A model generated the notes under the pieces. It made no database searches. It saw nothing but the letters and a program-made list of their open reading frames with translations, and was not told where the DNA came from. Shown here piece by piece: positions 1-5,655 of a DNA stretch of 5,890 nt. The stretch's first letter is position 1. Every line of letters starts with the position of its first letter. Origin of the DNA: an uncultured Devosia sp. (GTDB lineage Bacteria; Pseudomonadota; Alphaproteobacteria; Rhizobiales; Devosiaceae); the NCBI GenBank assembly GCA_946480655.1, contig CAMLKN010000145.1, positions 1-5,890 of the forward strand. Direction: 5' to 3'. The translations under genes and the position numbers were made by a program.

Positions 1-868
1 CTCCCATGGCGGCGAGGGAGCCGGTATTGCTGGCGAAGGTGACAGAATGCATGCCGGTGGTGAGGTCGCCGGCGGCGTAGATGCCGGGGCGGGAGGTAAG
101 CTGCATGTCGCCCACGGCAATCATGGTGCCGGTGGGCGTATCCTTCATCTCGAGGCCGAGCTGAGCGTGAAGATCGGCTGAGGGTCGGTTGCGCGGATGG
201 GCGTAGAGGGCTTCGAGTTCGATACGTTCGCCAGCTTCCGTGGAGACGCCGGAAATGCGGCCGGCCTCGTGGTGGATAGTGGTGAGCTTGCCGTCGATCA
301 GCTTCACGCCGCGCTTTTCGAGCTTGTGGCGTTCCTCGTCGATGATGTCATGTCCATCGAGGAAAAGGGTGATGTCGTCGGTCCAGTTGGCATAGAGCAC
401 CGGCCCATGCAGGGACATGGGCGAGGAATAGACGAGGCCCCAGCGCGTGCCGGCCACCTCATAGCCATGGCAGAAGGGGCAATGGATGACCGTTTTGCCC
501 CAGCATTCGGCAAAGCCGGGAATGTCGGGAAACTCGTCGACAATGCCGTAGCTCAGGATGAGCCGACGGCCGGAAATGGCCTGCCCATTCTCGATGGCCA
601 CGACGAAATTGTCGGGTTCACCCGAAACTGACACGGCCTTGGCGTTGACCAAGGCGACCGTCGGGTATTGCGCCACCTGGGCGCGGGCGGAGGCGAGCAA
701 GTCGCTGGGCGGGGTGCCGTCATGGCCAAGGATATTGTGCGCGTGGGCCGCATAGCGATTGCGGTTGAGGCCGGTATCGAGCACCGTGACCTTGCGGCGG
801 GCCCGGCCCAGCTGCATGGCGGCGGTGAGGCCGGCAAAGCTGCCGCCGACAATGATGACATCCTGCAT
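1..868 (-). CDS. Thioredoxin-reductase-like FAD-dependent oxidoreductase with CPFC redox pair (3' end outside window)
   Basis: The 289 readable residues fit the two-domain thioredoxin reductase fold. An N-terminal FAD-binding motif VGGSFAG lies at residues 7-13, a redox pair C130-P-F-C133 followed by HGYE sits in the middle, and a second FAD motif GIYAAGD is at 262-268. The family is about 300 residues, so only a short C-terminal piece is missing. After the CxxC, true NADPH-dependent thioredoxin reductases carry a GxGxxA nucleotide-binding motif. Here the equivalent stretch (about 143-160, WGLVYSSPMSLHGP) has no such glycine pattern, so the electron donor or acceptor is uncertain. Related motif-poor proteins include flavin-linked disulfide reductases and oxidases such as fungal GliT. 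The start is set by AGGAG eight bases upstream of the ATG. The gene lies 83 bp downstream of the Rrf2 gene on the same strand, with no obvious operator between, so co-transcription and Rrf2 control are likely. The protein is probably cytoplasmic; its substrate is unknown. Confidence 0.85.
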   Translation of the reverse strand, partial: MQDVIIVGGSFAGLTAAMQLGRARRKVTVLDTGLNRNRYAAHAHNILGHDGTPPSDLLASARAQVAQYPTVALVNAKAVSVSGEPDNFVVAIENGQAISGRRLILSYGIVDEFPDIPGFAECWGKTVIHCPFCHGYEVAGTRWGLVYSSPMSLHGPVLYANWTDDITLFLDGHDIIDEERHKLEKRGVKLIDGKLTTIHHEAGRISGVSTEAGERIELEALYAHPRNRPSADLHAQLGLEMKDTPTGTMIAVGDMQLTSRPGIYAAGDLTTGMHSVTFASNTGSLAAMG

Positions 869-951
869 GTCTTTTCTCCTTTTGGGGGCGAGCAGGAGCG
901 TCCGGCGCCCATGGAAGCACTCCGGCACAAGCCCGCTCGGGGTTTGAAGGT

Positions 952-1389
952 TCAGTCGAGCCGCGGAAAACCTTTGCTCATGGCCTCTCCGGCAATGTCG
1001 CTGAGGCGAACCCGCTGCAAGCGCGCCGCCAGCAGGGCTTCGGCATCATCGAGGAAGTCGGTCATGACCCGGTCAACCGAGCGTACGATGGCGCAGGTGA
1101 CGTCGCCGGGATCGCTTTCGGTGCGGATCAGCAGGCGTTCGCCCATGGCCGAATAGACCGCGTGAAGCGTGATTTCCTCGGCGGGGCGGCTGAGGCTCCA
1201 GCCGCCATTGGGGCCCTTGCTGGCCTCGACAATGCCGGCCTCGCGCAATTCGCCCAGCACGCGCCGCACCACGACCGGATTGGTCATGAGGCAGGTGGCG
1301 AGGGCCGCCGATGTCAGGCTCTTGCCCGGCTGGGCATGCAGATGCACGAGAGCATGGAGGGCGATGGAAAGGCGGCTCGATTTCTTCAT
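952..1389 (-). CDS. Rrf2-family transcriptional regulator, without the Fe-S cysteine triad
   Basis: This 145-residue protein has the usual Rrf2 length and layout. The N-terminus KKSSRLSIALHALVHL starts the winged helix, TSAALATCLMTNPVVVRRVL (about 26-45) forms the recognition region, and KGPNGGWSLSRP (58-69) is the wing. Iron-sulfur members such as IscR and NsrR carry three clustered cysteines after the wing. Here there are only Cys33, in the DNA-binding region, and Cys99, so an Fe-S cluster is unlikely and the protein looks closer to the YwnA-like branch. A thiol-based signal through Cys33 or Cys99 is possible but unproven. The only usable ATG is at 1389, because an in-frame stop lies eight codons upstream. 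No Shine-Dalgarno sequence is seen, and the predicted transcription start falls at or next to the ATG. It is probably a repressor of itself and of the downstream flavoprotein. Confidence 0.9.
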   Translation of the reverse strand: MKKSSRLSIALHALVHLHAQPGKSLTSAALATCLMTNPVVVRRVLGELREAGIVEASKGPNGGWSLSRPAEEITLHAVYSAMGERLLIRTESDPGDVTCAIVRSVDRVMTDFLDDAEALLAARLQRVRLSDIAGEAMSKGFPRLD

Positions 1390-1408
1390 GTAACTTTTAT
1401 TGTTACAT
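1388..1408. promoter_or_regulatory. Perfect inverted repeat ATGTAAC-N7-GTTACAT, probable Rrf2 operator
   Basis: Two 7-bp arms match perfectly around a 7-bp AT-rich centre. The left arm covers two bases of the rrf2 start codon and the right arm lies just upstream of the predicted -10 box. The size and symmetry suit a dimeric winged-helix repressor, and the position would block transcription of rrf2 and the flavoprotein gene. Assignment to this Rrf2 protein is inferred from location. Confidence 0.7.
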
Positions 1409-1425
1409 ATTCACGCTGGCGTCAA
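1397..1425 (-). promoter_or_regulatory. Candidate promoter of the rrf2-flavoprotein operon
   Basis: On the minus strand a -35 box TTGACG (1425-1420) is followed after 17 bp by CAATAA (1402-1397), which is a weak -10 box. The -35 match is good, and the alphaproteobacterial -10 is often loose. Initiation would fall near 1390, almost on the rrf2 ATG, implying a leaderless or very short-leader mRNA. Confidence 0.4.
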
Positions 1426-1489
1426 GTGCCCCGTTTCATCCGTGCCAAGGGTGCGCTAGGGTCTGGTCGAGCATCTGGGGAGGAAAACC

Positions 1490-2095
1490 ATGCGTCGTCT
1501 GGCACTTTCGGTCTTCGTCGTGTTCGCCGGCGCCCTGCCCGGCCTGGCTTTCGACACGGATACCGAGGCGGTGCTGAACCGCGCCAAGACCGGCAAGCTG
1601 GTGCCGATCAGCGACATCGCCAAACTGATGATGGGCTCGGAACGCTGGTGCTACAACGAGCGCGATGGGGAATGCTCCTGGTCGGACATCTATCTCGACA
1701 TCGAGGGTAATGATGTCACCTACGAGATTTCCAACCCCTGGAGCGAGGATGTCGACATCTCCTTTGTCGACCGCGGCGAGTTGCGCGACAACCGCTATAT
1801 CTGCGAAGCCGGGTTTGACTGGATTCCCTCGGTGCGGGCCTATAGCCGGGACGATGGCAATGCCATCGAGGGCCGGGACCTCGAAGCCCTGCGCCAGGAA
1901 ATTCGGGACGCGGTGGATACCTCGGCCAATAGCGACTGCTTCGACTACCTCTACCGGGGGTCGGACGCCGAGAACGAGACGGTGACGCTGCTGCAGCGCC
2001 AGTATTCCGATGGGGTCACCGACCCGGCCTATGATGCGGTGGTCACGCTCTATTTCAACAAGGAAGCCGCCGACGACCTGGGCTGGTATTGGTAG
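1490..2095 (+). CDS. Secreted protein of unknown function with four cysteines
   Basis: I do not recognise this 201-residue protein. It begins with a standard Sec signal peptide: MRR, a hydrophobic stretch to about residue 17, and a likely signal-peptidase I cut after GLA (residue 20). There is no lipobox. The mature part is acidic and rich in aromatic residues, with exactly four cysteines at 54, 62, 105 and 150, an even number that would suit two disulfides in the periplasm. It ends in GWYW. No catalytic motif is apparent. The ATG is well supported by GGGGAGG (1477-1483) six bases upstream. It diverges from rrf2 across 100 bp and stands alone, converging on the exporter operon. The Rrf2 operator lies about 80 bp upstream of its start, so joint control is possible but not indicated. 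A real gene is likely given the signal peptide, ribosome binding site and codon pattern; function is open. Confidence 0.85.
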   Translation: MRRLALSVFVVFAGALPGLAFDTDTEAVLNRAKTGKLVPISDIAKLMMGSERWCYNERDGECSWSDIYLDIEGNDVTYEISNPWSEDVDISFVDRGELRDNRYICEAGFDWIPSVRAYSRDDGNAIEGRDLEALRQEIRDAVDTSANSDCFDYLYRGSDAENETVTLLQRQYSDGVTDPAYDAVVTLYFNKEAADDLGWYW

Positions 2096-2137
2096 AGGGC
2101 GCCGCGCCCCTGCGGCCGAGCCGCCAGGGGCGCCCTC
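2095..2137 (+). terminator. Hairpin directly after the secreted-protein gene, possible terminator
   Basis: GAGGGCG at 2095-2101 pairs with CGCCCTC at 2131-2137, and inside it CCCCTG/CAGGGG and CGGC/GCCG extend the stem with small bulges. The stem is GC-rich and follows the stop codon, but the downstream run is only GGGTTT, so it is a poor classical intrinsic terminator. Confidence 0.4.
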
Positions 2138-2138
2138 G

Positions 2139-2225
2139 GGTTTCCTGGAAACCGCTTGCGGAAAGTCTCCCTCGGGGGCCGGATCAGAGGCGCCAGCCAA
2201 TCTGGCGCTCCTGCCCCATTGTCGC
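2139..2225. other. Convergent intergenic spacer with further small inverted repeats
   Basis: Between the two convergent genes lie GGTTTCC-T-GGAAACC (2139-2153), overlapping CCGC-TT-GCGG (2152-2161), and GCGCCAG-N5-CTGGCGC (2190-2208). The last is a 7-bp stem with a 5-base loop, 17 bases beyond the exporter stop codon, and may help end the minus-strand transcript. None has a good T-run. No gene is seen here. Confidence 0.35.
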
Positions 2226-3716
2226 TCAAGCCTCGCTCTGTAGCCGTTGGGATGCCATTGCGTCCGGCTTTGGCTGCCGCCGCAACAGCAGCACCAAAGC
2301 GGCAACCACGAGGAAAGCGATCACTTCGTACCAGTCCGCGGCAGTGGCCGCGTCGACAAAAGCCGAATGTGCCGAGACCGAGCCCAACTGCCGGGCCTGC
2401 TCCAGCCGGGTGAAGAAGATCTCGCCTACCAATGCCACTCCCAACGCGCCGCCGACCTGCTGGAATGCCTGCAGCGCACCAGAAGCCGAGCCGGAGTCCT
2501 TTGGAGGCACCCCCTGCAGGATGGTCTGGAAAAGCGCCGTAACGGCAAAGCCAAGGCCAGCGCCAGCCATGAACAACGGCGGCGCGAACAGCCAGCGATC
2601 AATTGTTGCATCGACTCCGGAAAGGACGAAGCGCAGATAGAGCATGCCGCCTGCCAGCAGCAAGGAACCGATGGCAACCCGCTGCGACAGGACGCCATTG
2701 CCCAGGCGACCAGCGAGAATTGAAACGACCAGCACACCGATCGGGAACGGAATGGTGGTCAGCCCGGATTCGAGCGGCGTCAGGCCGAAACCCGACTGGA
2801 AGAAGATGGCGAGCATCATGAACAGGCCGGGGATGCCCGAGAAGAAGATCAGCGTCATCAGGGAGCCGACAAGGAAATTGCGGTTCTCAAGCAGGGCAAC
2901 AGGCAGCAACGCGGTCAGCCGCGCGCGGTCCCGGTGCTGTTCCCAAAGGTAGAAGGCAACCAATCCCGCCAACCCCAGCACCATGAGGGCAAATGCCCAG
3001 ATCGGCCAACCATAGGTGCGTCCCTCGACCAGCGGGAAGACGAAGGCAAGCACAGAGAGGGCGAATATCCCGATGCCCACGAAGTCGTTGCGCAGGCCCG
3101 GATGAGGCGTGACCGAGGGCACGAAGCGAAAAGCGGCAATGACCGCCAAAATTCCGATGGGGATGTTGACGAGGAAAATCGGACGCCAATCCAGCCCCCA
3201 GAGATCGGCCGAGATCAGAAGCCCCCCGGCAATCGGGCCGGTGACCGCGGCAAGGCCAGCGGCGAGTGCGAAGAAAGAAAAGGCCCTGGTCCGTTCGTCA
3301 GGAGGGAAGATCACCGCCACGATGGACATGACCTGGGGGGTCATCATCGCCCCGGCGATGCCCTGCAGGACGCGCGAGCCGATCAGGGTCTCGATGGTCG
3401 GTGCCAGACCGCAGAGGGCCGAACCGATGGTGAAGGCGGACACGCCGAGCAGAAACATGCGACGGCGGCCAACTATGTCGCCAAGGCGCCCGAAGGGGAG
3501 CAGGAAGAGGGCGAAGCTCAGCACGTAGGCGGCGACCGTCCACTCGATCTGGCTGGAGCTGGCGCCAAGATTGCTCTGCAGGGACGGCAGCGCGACGTTC
3601 ACGATGCTCACATCGACCAGATTCATGAAACTGGCGAGCAGCAGAATGATGAGTGCCACCCACCGCCGGGGGTCGGCTTCAGCCGCTGTCTGAGGGGGAT
3701 TGCTCTGGGGGGTCAT
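2226..3716 (-). CDS. DHA2-type MFS drug exporter (EmrB/QacA-like, 14 membrane segments)
   Basis: This 496-residue inner-membrane protein is a proton-driven exporter by family. The sequence shows the DHA2 hallmarks. The first helix has MNLVDVSIVNVALP (31-44, with the conserved Asp35), the loop between helices 2 and 3 has GRLGDIVGRRRM (76-87, motif A), and helix 5 has GLAAVTGPIAGG (154-165, antiporter motif C). WRPIFLVNIPIG (178-189) is typical of 14-helix members. Length fits the family. AGGAG six bases before the ATG fixes the start. The gene lies only 18 bp after the membrane-protein gene upstream, so both share one mRNA. The substrate cannot be read from sequence. Control by the divergent HxlR protein is likely, as HxlR regulators often govern adjacent efflux or detoxification genes. 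No outer-membrane or membrane-fusion partner is present, so it may act as a single-component pump. Confidence 0.93.
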   Translation of the reverse strand: MTPQSNPPQTAAEADPRRWVALIILLLASFMNLVDVSIVNVALPSLQSNLGASSSQIEWTVAAYVLSFALFLLPFGRLGDIVGRRRMFLLGVSAFTIGSALCGLAPTIETLIGSRVLQGIAGAMMTPQVMSIVAVIFPPDERTRAFSFFALAAGLAAVTGPIAGGLLISADLWGLDWRPIFLVNIPIGILAVIAAFRFVPSVTPHPGLRNDFVGIGIFALSVLAFVFPLVEGRTYGWPIWAFALMVLGLAGLVAFYLWEQHRDRARLTALLPVALLENRNFLVGSLMTLIFFSGIPGLFMMLAIFFQSGFGLTPLESGLTTIPFPIGVLVVSILAGRLGNGVLSQRVAIGSLLLAGGMLYLRFVLSGVDATIDRWLFAPPLFMAGAGLGFAVTALFQTILQGVPPKDSGSASGALQAFQQVGGALGVALVGEIFFTRLEQARQLGSVSAHSAFVDAATAADWYEVIAFLVVAALVLLLRRQPKPDAMASQRLQSEA

Positions 3717-3734
3717 GCGGATCTCCTGGAAAGG

Positions 3735-4451
3735 TCACGCCCGCCGTTCCGCCGCCAGCCTGGCAATGGACGCCAGATGGAGGAGAATGGACAGCGGCAC
3801 GATAAAGGTCGGGATGATGACGAGGGGGAACTGCGTCACAAGAAGATTGGGCGCATCAACGGCGAACATCTGGAAGCGCGATGGCGTCGTGAGAAAGCCG
3901 GTGGCCAAAGCAATCGCGAGATCGATGAGACCAAGGATATTCCAGGCAAAGAGCGCCCGGTGCGCCCTGTGCCTGACATACATGTATGCTGCGACCGGCG
4001 CCGTGACCCCGACGAGAACATCGCCGATGCCGGCCGGCAGCGCGAAGATTCCCGGCAGATGCCCGTCAAGCCAGAGGACGAGGAAGATCGCCCCGCCCGC
4101 GCGGTAGAGCTGCACGCCGACAAGCCATGCGTGCGGTAACCGCCCAACCAGATCTCGCACGGCGGGGACTGTCAGATAGAGCGCGATGCCGAGCACAATG
4201 GGGACAAGGATGCCGAATTCGATCGTGGGAACGGCGTTTCTGCTGGCGACATAGAAGCCACCAAGTCCGAGCCCAATGGCCACGGCAAGCCAGGCGAAAA
4301 GTCCAAGTATGAGCAGCCCGGCCGTGGTCCGAGGAGATACTCCCGCGGCGCCCGGAGAGGTTGGGGCCGACCATGCGAGCCCGGCCAACACCAATACGAC
4401 GAGCAGGGCGCTGACCGATATGAACGGGGCCAGATAGATGGGCGGTGACAT
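3735..4451 (-). CDS. Seven-helix integral membrane protein of unknown function
   Basis: I cannot assign a named family to this 238-residue protein. Hydrophobic segments are visible at about 7-27, 44-69, 79-98, 108-128, 133-157, 166-187 and 204-229, giving roughly seven membrane helices. Polar residues inside or beside helices may be functionally important: QLYRAGG (114-120), LPAGIGD (138-144), WNILGLIDL (170-178) and PLVIIPTFIVP (209-219). No transporter, protease or enzyme signature is recognised. The start is fixed by a full AGGAGG six bases upstream of the ATG. It is the first gene of the operon, 18 bp before the MFS exporter, and is expressed from the promoter shared with hxlR. An accessory role for the exporter or a separate response to the same signal are both possible. 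Confidence 0.85.
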   Translation of the reverse strand: MSPPIYLAPFISVSALLVVLVLAGLAWSAPTSPGAAGVSPRTTAGLLILGLFAWLAVAIGLGLGGFYVASRNAVPTIEFGILVPIVLGIALYLTVPAVRDLVGRLPHAWLVGVQLYRAGGAIFLVLWLDGHLPGIFALPAGIGDVLVGVTAPVAAYMYVRHRAHRALFAWNILGLIDLAIALATGFLTTPSRFQMFAVDAPNLLVTQFPLVIIPTFIVPLSILLHLASIARLAAERRA

Positions 4452-4477
4452 CCAAATCCTCCTTGCGATGTGTGCAT

Positions 4478-4507
4478 GGCTTAGGCGCTTCGACCTTTAC
4501 TTGTCAA
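4478..4507 (-). promoter_or_regulatory. Candidate promoter of the membrane protein-MFS operon
   Basis: On the minus strand a perfect -35 box TTGACA (4507-4502) is followed after 18 bp by a weak -10 box TAAGCC (4483-4478). Initiation near 4471 would give a leader of about 20 bases containing the AGGAGG ribosome binding site. The first TAGTGACTA palindrome lies 5 bp upstream of the -35 box. Confidence 0.5.
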
Positions 4508-4509
4508 TT

Positions 4510-4540
4510 CATAGTGACTAGTTTTTTTGTAGTGACTATG
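4510..4540. promoter_or_regulatory. Twin TAGTGACTA palindromes, probable HxlR operator
   Basis: TAGTGACTA occurs at 4512-4520 and 4530-4538. Each copy is a TAGT-G-ACTA palindrome, their centres are 18 bp apart, and the block is framed by the longer inverted repeat CATAGT/ACTATG (4510-4515 and 4535-4540). A T-run separates the copies. Such symmetry between a regulator and its divergent target operon is a typical operator. The second copy overlaps the predicted hxlR -35 box. Assignment to HxlR is inferred from position. Confidence 0.75.
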
Positions 4541-4560
4541 CGCAACGTTGCCTCTATGAT
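4532..4560 (+). promoter_or_regulatory. Candidate hxlR promoter
   Basis: GTGACT (4532-4537, four of six to TTGACA) lies 17 bp before TATGAT (4555-4560, five of six to TATAAT). Initiation about seven bases later would fall on the hxlR ATG at 4567, so the mRNA may be leaderless. This agrees with the lack of a clear ribosome binding site (only GGGCAG). Confidence 0.5.
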
Positions 4561-4566
4561 GGGCAG

Positions 4567-4899
4567 ATGACGAAACCTTATGACCTAGACTGCCCGGTGG
4601 CGCGGACGCTCGACATTGTGGGCGAGAAATGGACCCTTCTTGTGCTGCGTGACCTGCTTCTCAAGGGCCCCCAGCGGTTCCACGAGCTGGAAACAAGCCT
4701 GACTGGACTGCCGCCCAGCACGCTCTCGGCGCGGCTGAAGGTGCTGGAGGCAGCCGGCATCGTCGCGATCCGCCAGTATGACAGCCACCCTCCGCGCTTC
4801 GAGTATGTCCTGACCCAGAAAGGCAAGGAACTCGGGCCGGTGCTTCAATCGCTTCGAGAGTGGGGAAACCGGCATACCGGCGCGGGGCCGGCGCCCTGA
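4567..4899 (+). CDS. HxlR-family winged-helix transcriptional regulator with single N-terminal cysteine
   Basis: This is a 110-residue protein of normal HxlR length. CPVARTLDIVGEKWTLLVLRDLL (9-31) is the family signature, RFHELETSLTGLPPSTLSARLKVLEAAGI (37-65) is the helix-turn-helix, and the wing carries RFEYVLTQKGKEL (76-88). The only cysteine, Cys9, is at the N-terminal position used for sensing electrophiles or hypochlorite in HxlR proteins such as YodB, CatR and HypR. That suggests, but does not show, a thiol-based signal. The gene diverges from the membrane protein-MFS operon across 115 bp holding the twin palindrome, so it is likely the regulator of that operon and of itself. Whether it represses or activates the exporter is unclear: the operator lies upstream of the exporter -35 box yet overlaps its own. 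Confidence 0.93.
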   Translation: MTKPYDLDCPVARTLDIVGEKWTLLVLRDLLLKGPQRFHELETSLTGLPPSTLSARLKVLEAAGIVAIRQYDSHPPRFEYVLTQKGKELGPVLQSLREWGNRHTGAGPAP

Positions 4900-5155
4900 T
4901 CAATGGTGCGGCCATCGCTCTATGCAGGGTCTTCGATGTGCCGCGCCAGCCGCAGCCCATCGCATCAGTCTCAGATCCCGGCTCCAGTTTGCCGTCATCA
5001 GACCGGCTGGGGCCGACAAGCGCCCCTCATGACTGCGGAGGCGGCCTGACCTGCCGACACGGGACCGCAAGTACGATGGGCGAGAGCCGGCGCCTTCAAA
5101 CTGCCGTGCGGAACCGTGCCGGCCGGGCCAATCGACTCCCGCGAATCCGGGGCTC
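4900..5155. other. Intergenic stretch without a convincing gene
   Basis: This GC-rich region lies between the convergent ends of hxlR and irr. I find no supported ribosome binding site, no recognisable protein and no clear intrinsic terminator with a T-run. A GGCGC/GCGCC hairpin (4879-4895) sits in the last codons of hxlR, and a small TCCCG/CGGGG stem lies around 5137-5151. It may be decayed sequence; nothing more can be supported. Confidence 0.5.
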
Positions 5156-5180
5156 AGGAGTTCGAATCTCCCAGAGTTCA
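5156..5180 (+). other. tRNA T-arm-like hairpin abutting the irr stop codon
   Basis: GTTCGAATC (5160-5168) is the exact T-loop consensus of tRNAs, closed by four pairs (GGAG/CTCC), then a seven-base tail AGAGTTC and an A as in a tRNA 3' end. GAACCGT at 5111 could pair in part with that tail, but no D arm, no T before the anticodon and no CCA are found. It is therefore not an intact tRNA. It could be a remnant, an old attachment-site scar, or simply a hairpin behind irr: read on the minus strand GGGAG-loop-CTCC follows the stop codon at once. Confidence 0.35.
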
Positions 5181-5645
5181 GGCCGAGGCCTTGCGTACGC
5201 GGATGACCACGTCCACATGGGCCACTTCCATGCCCTCGGGGGCCTTGGGCAGTGACTTGAACTCCACCGAATCCGCCGGGATGTCGATCATCCGCTGTTC
5301 GTCTTCGACATAGAAGTGGTGGTGGTCCGAGGTATCGGTATCGAAGTAGGAGCGCGAGGCGTCGATGGCGACTTCCCGCAGCAGGCCGGCTTCATGGAAC
5401 TGGTGCAGGGTATTGTAGATCGTGGCCAGCGAGACATTGACGTTGGCCATGCTGGCTTCGCCATGCAATTGCTCGGCGCTGACATGGCGATGCGGGCCGC
5501 CGAACAGCAGTTCCGCCAGGGCCACGCGCTGGCGCGTCGGCCTCAGGCCCGCCATCCGCAGGACGGCGGTGAGGCATGGCTTGCGGGACGGAAGCGGCCG
5601 GGCGGTGATGTCTCGGTCGGGCATTGGGCCAACAAGTCTCGTCAT
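5178..5645 (-). CDS. irr: Iron response regulator Irr (Fur superfamily)
   Basis: In alphaproteobacteria this cytoplasmic regulator represses haem synthesis and iron-using genes when iron is low, and is inactivated or degraded when haem is plentiful. The 155-residue protein shows the winged helix GLRPTRQRVALAELLF (33-48), HVSAEQLHGEA (54-64) and VSLATIYNTLHQFHEAGLLR (71-90). The diagnostic Irr stretch FDTDTSDHHHFYVEDE (101-116) contains the HHH haem/metal motif at 108-110. The N-terminal Cys-Pro haem regulatory motif of Bradyrhizobium Irr is absent; the sole cysteine, Cys24, is preceded, not followed, by proline. The start is uncertain: neither this ATG nor the in-frame ATG at 5624 (residue 8) has a clear ribosome binding site. 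The gene diverges from fabA across 153 bp, a conserved arrangement in Hyphomicrobiales. Confidence 0.95.
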   Translation of the reverse strand: MTRLVGPMPDRDITARPLPSRKPCLTAVLRMAGLRPTRQRVALAELLFGGPHRHVSAEQLHGEASMANVNVSLATIYNTLHQFHEAGLLREVAIDASRSYFDTDTSDHHHFYVEDEQRMIDIPADSVEFKSLPKAPEGMEVAHVDVVIRVRKASA

Positions 5646-5655
5646 TTAGGTCAGA

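Noticed and set aside
952..1389. Rrf2 protein as an Fe-S sensor (IscR, NsrR or RirA)
   Set aside because: The three-cysteine cluster motif is absent; only Cys33 and Cys99 are present and they are far apart.
1436..2305. Minus-strand open frame of 289 codons opposite the secreted-protein gene
   Set aside because: It overlaps the end of the MFS gene and the whole opposite gene, which has a signal peptide and strong ribosome binding site. The antisense translation resembles no known fold.
2934..4139. Plus-strand open frame of 401 codons opposite the MFS and membrane-protein genes
   Set aside because: It is antisense to two well-supported genes, spans their junction, is made of highly charged low-complexity residues (E, R, D, G, H), and shows no domain. 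It is a typical shadow frame in GC-rich DNA.
5111..5180. Intact tRNA gene
   Set aside because: Only the T arm is convincing. The acceptor stem has mismatches, the D arm does not pair, the anticodon loop lacks T33 and there is no CCA.
4860..5255. Plus-strand open frame of 131 codons between hxlR and irr
   Set aside because: It begins inside hxlR, runs antisense into irr, has no ribosome binding site and includes tRNA-tail-like translation, so it is not a credible gene.
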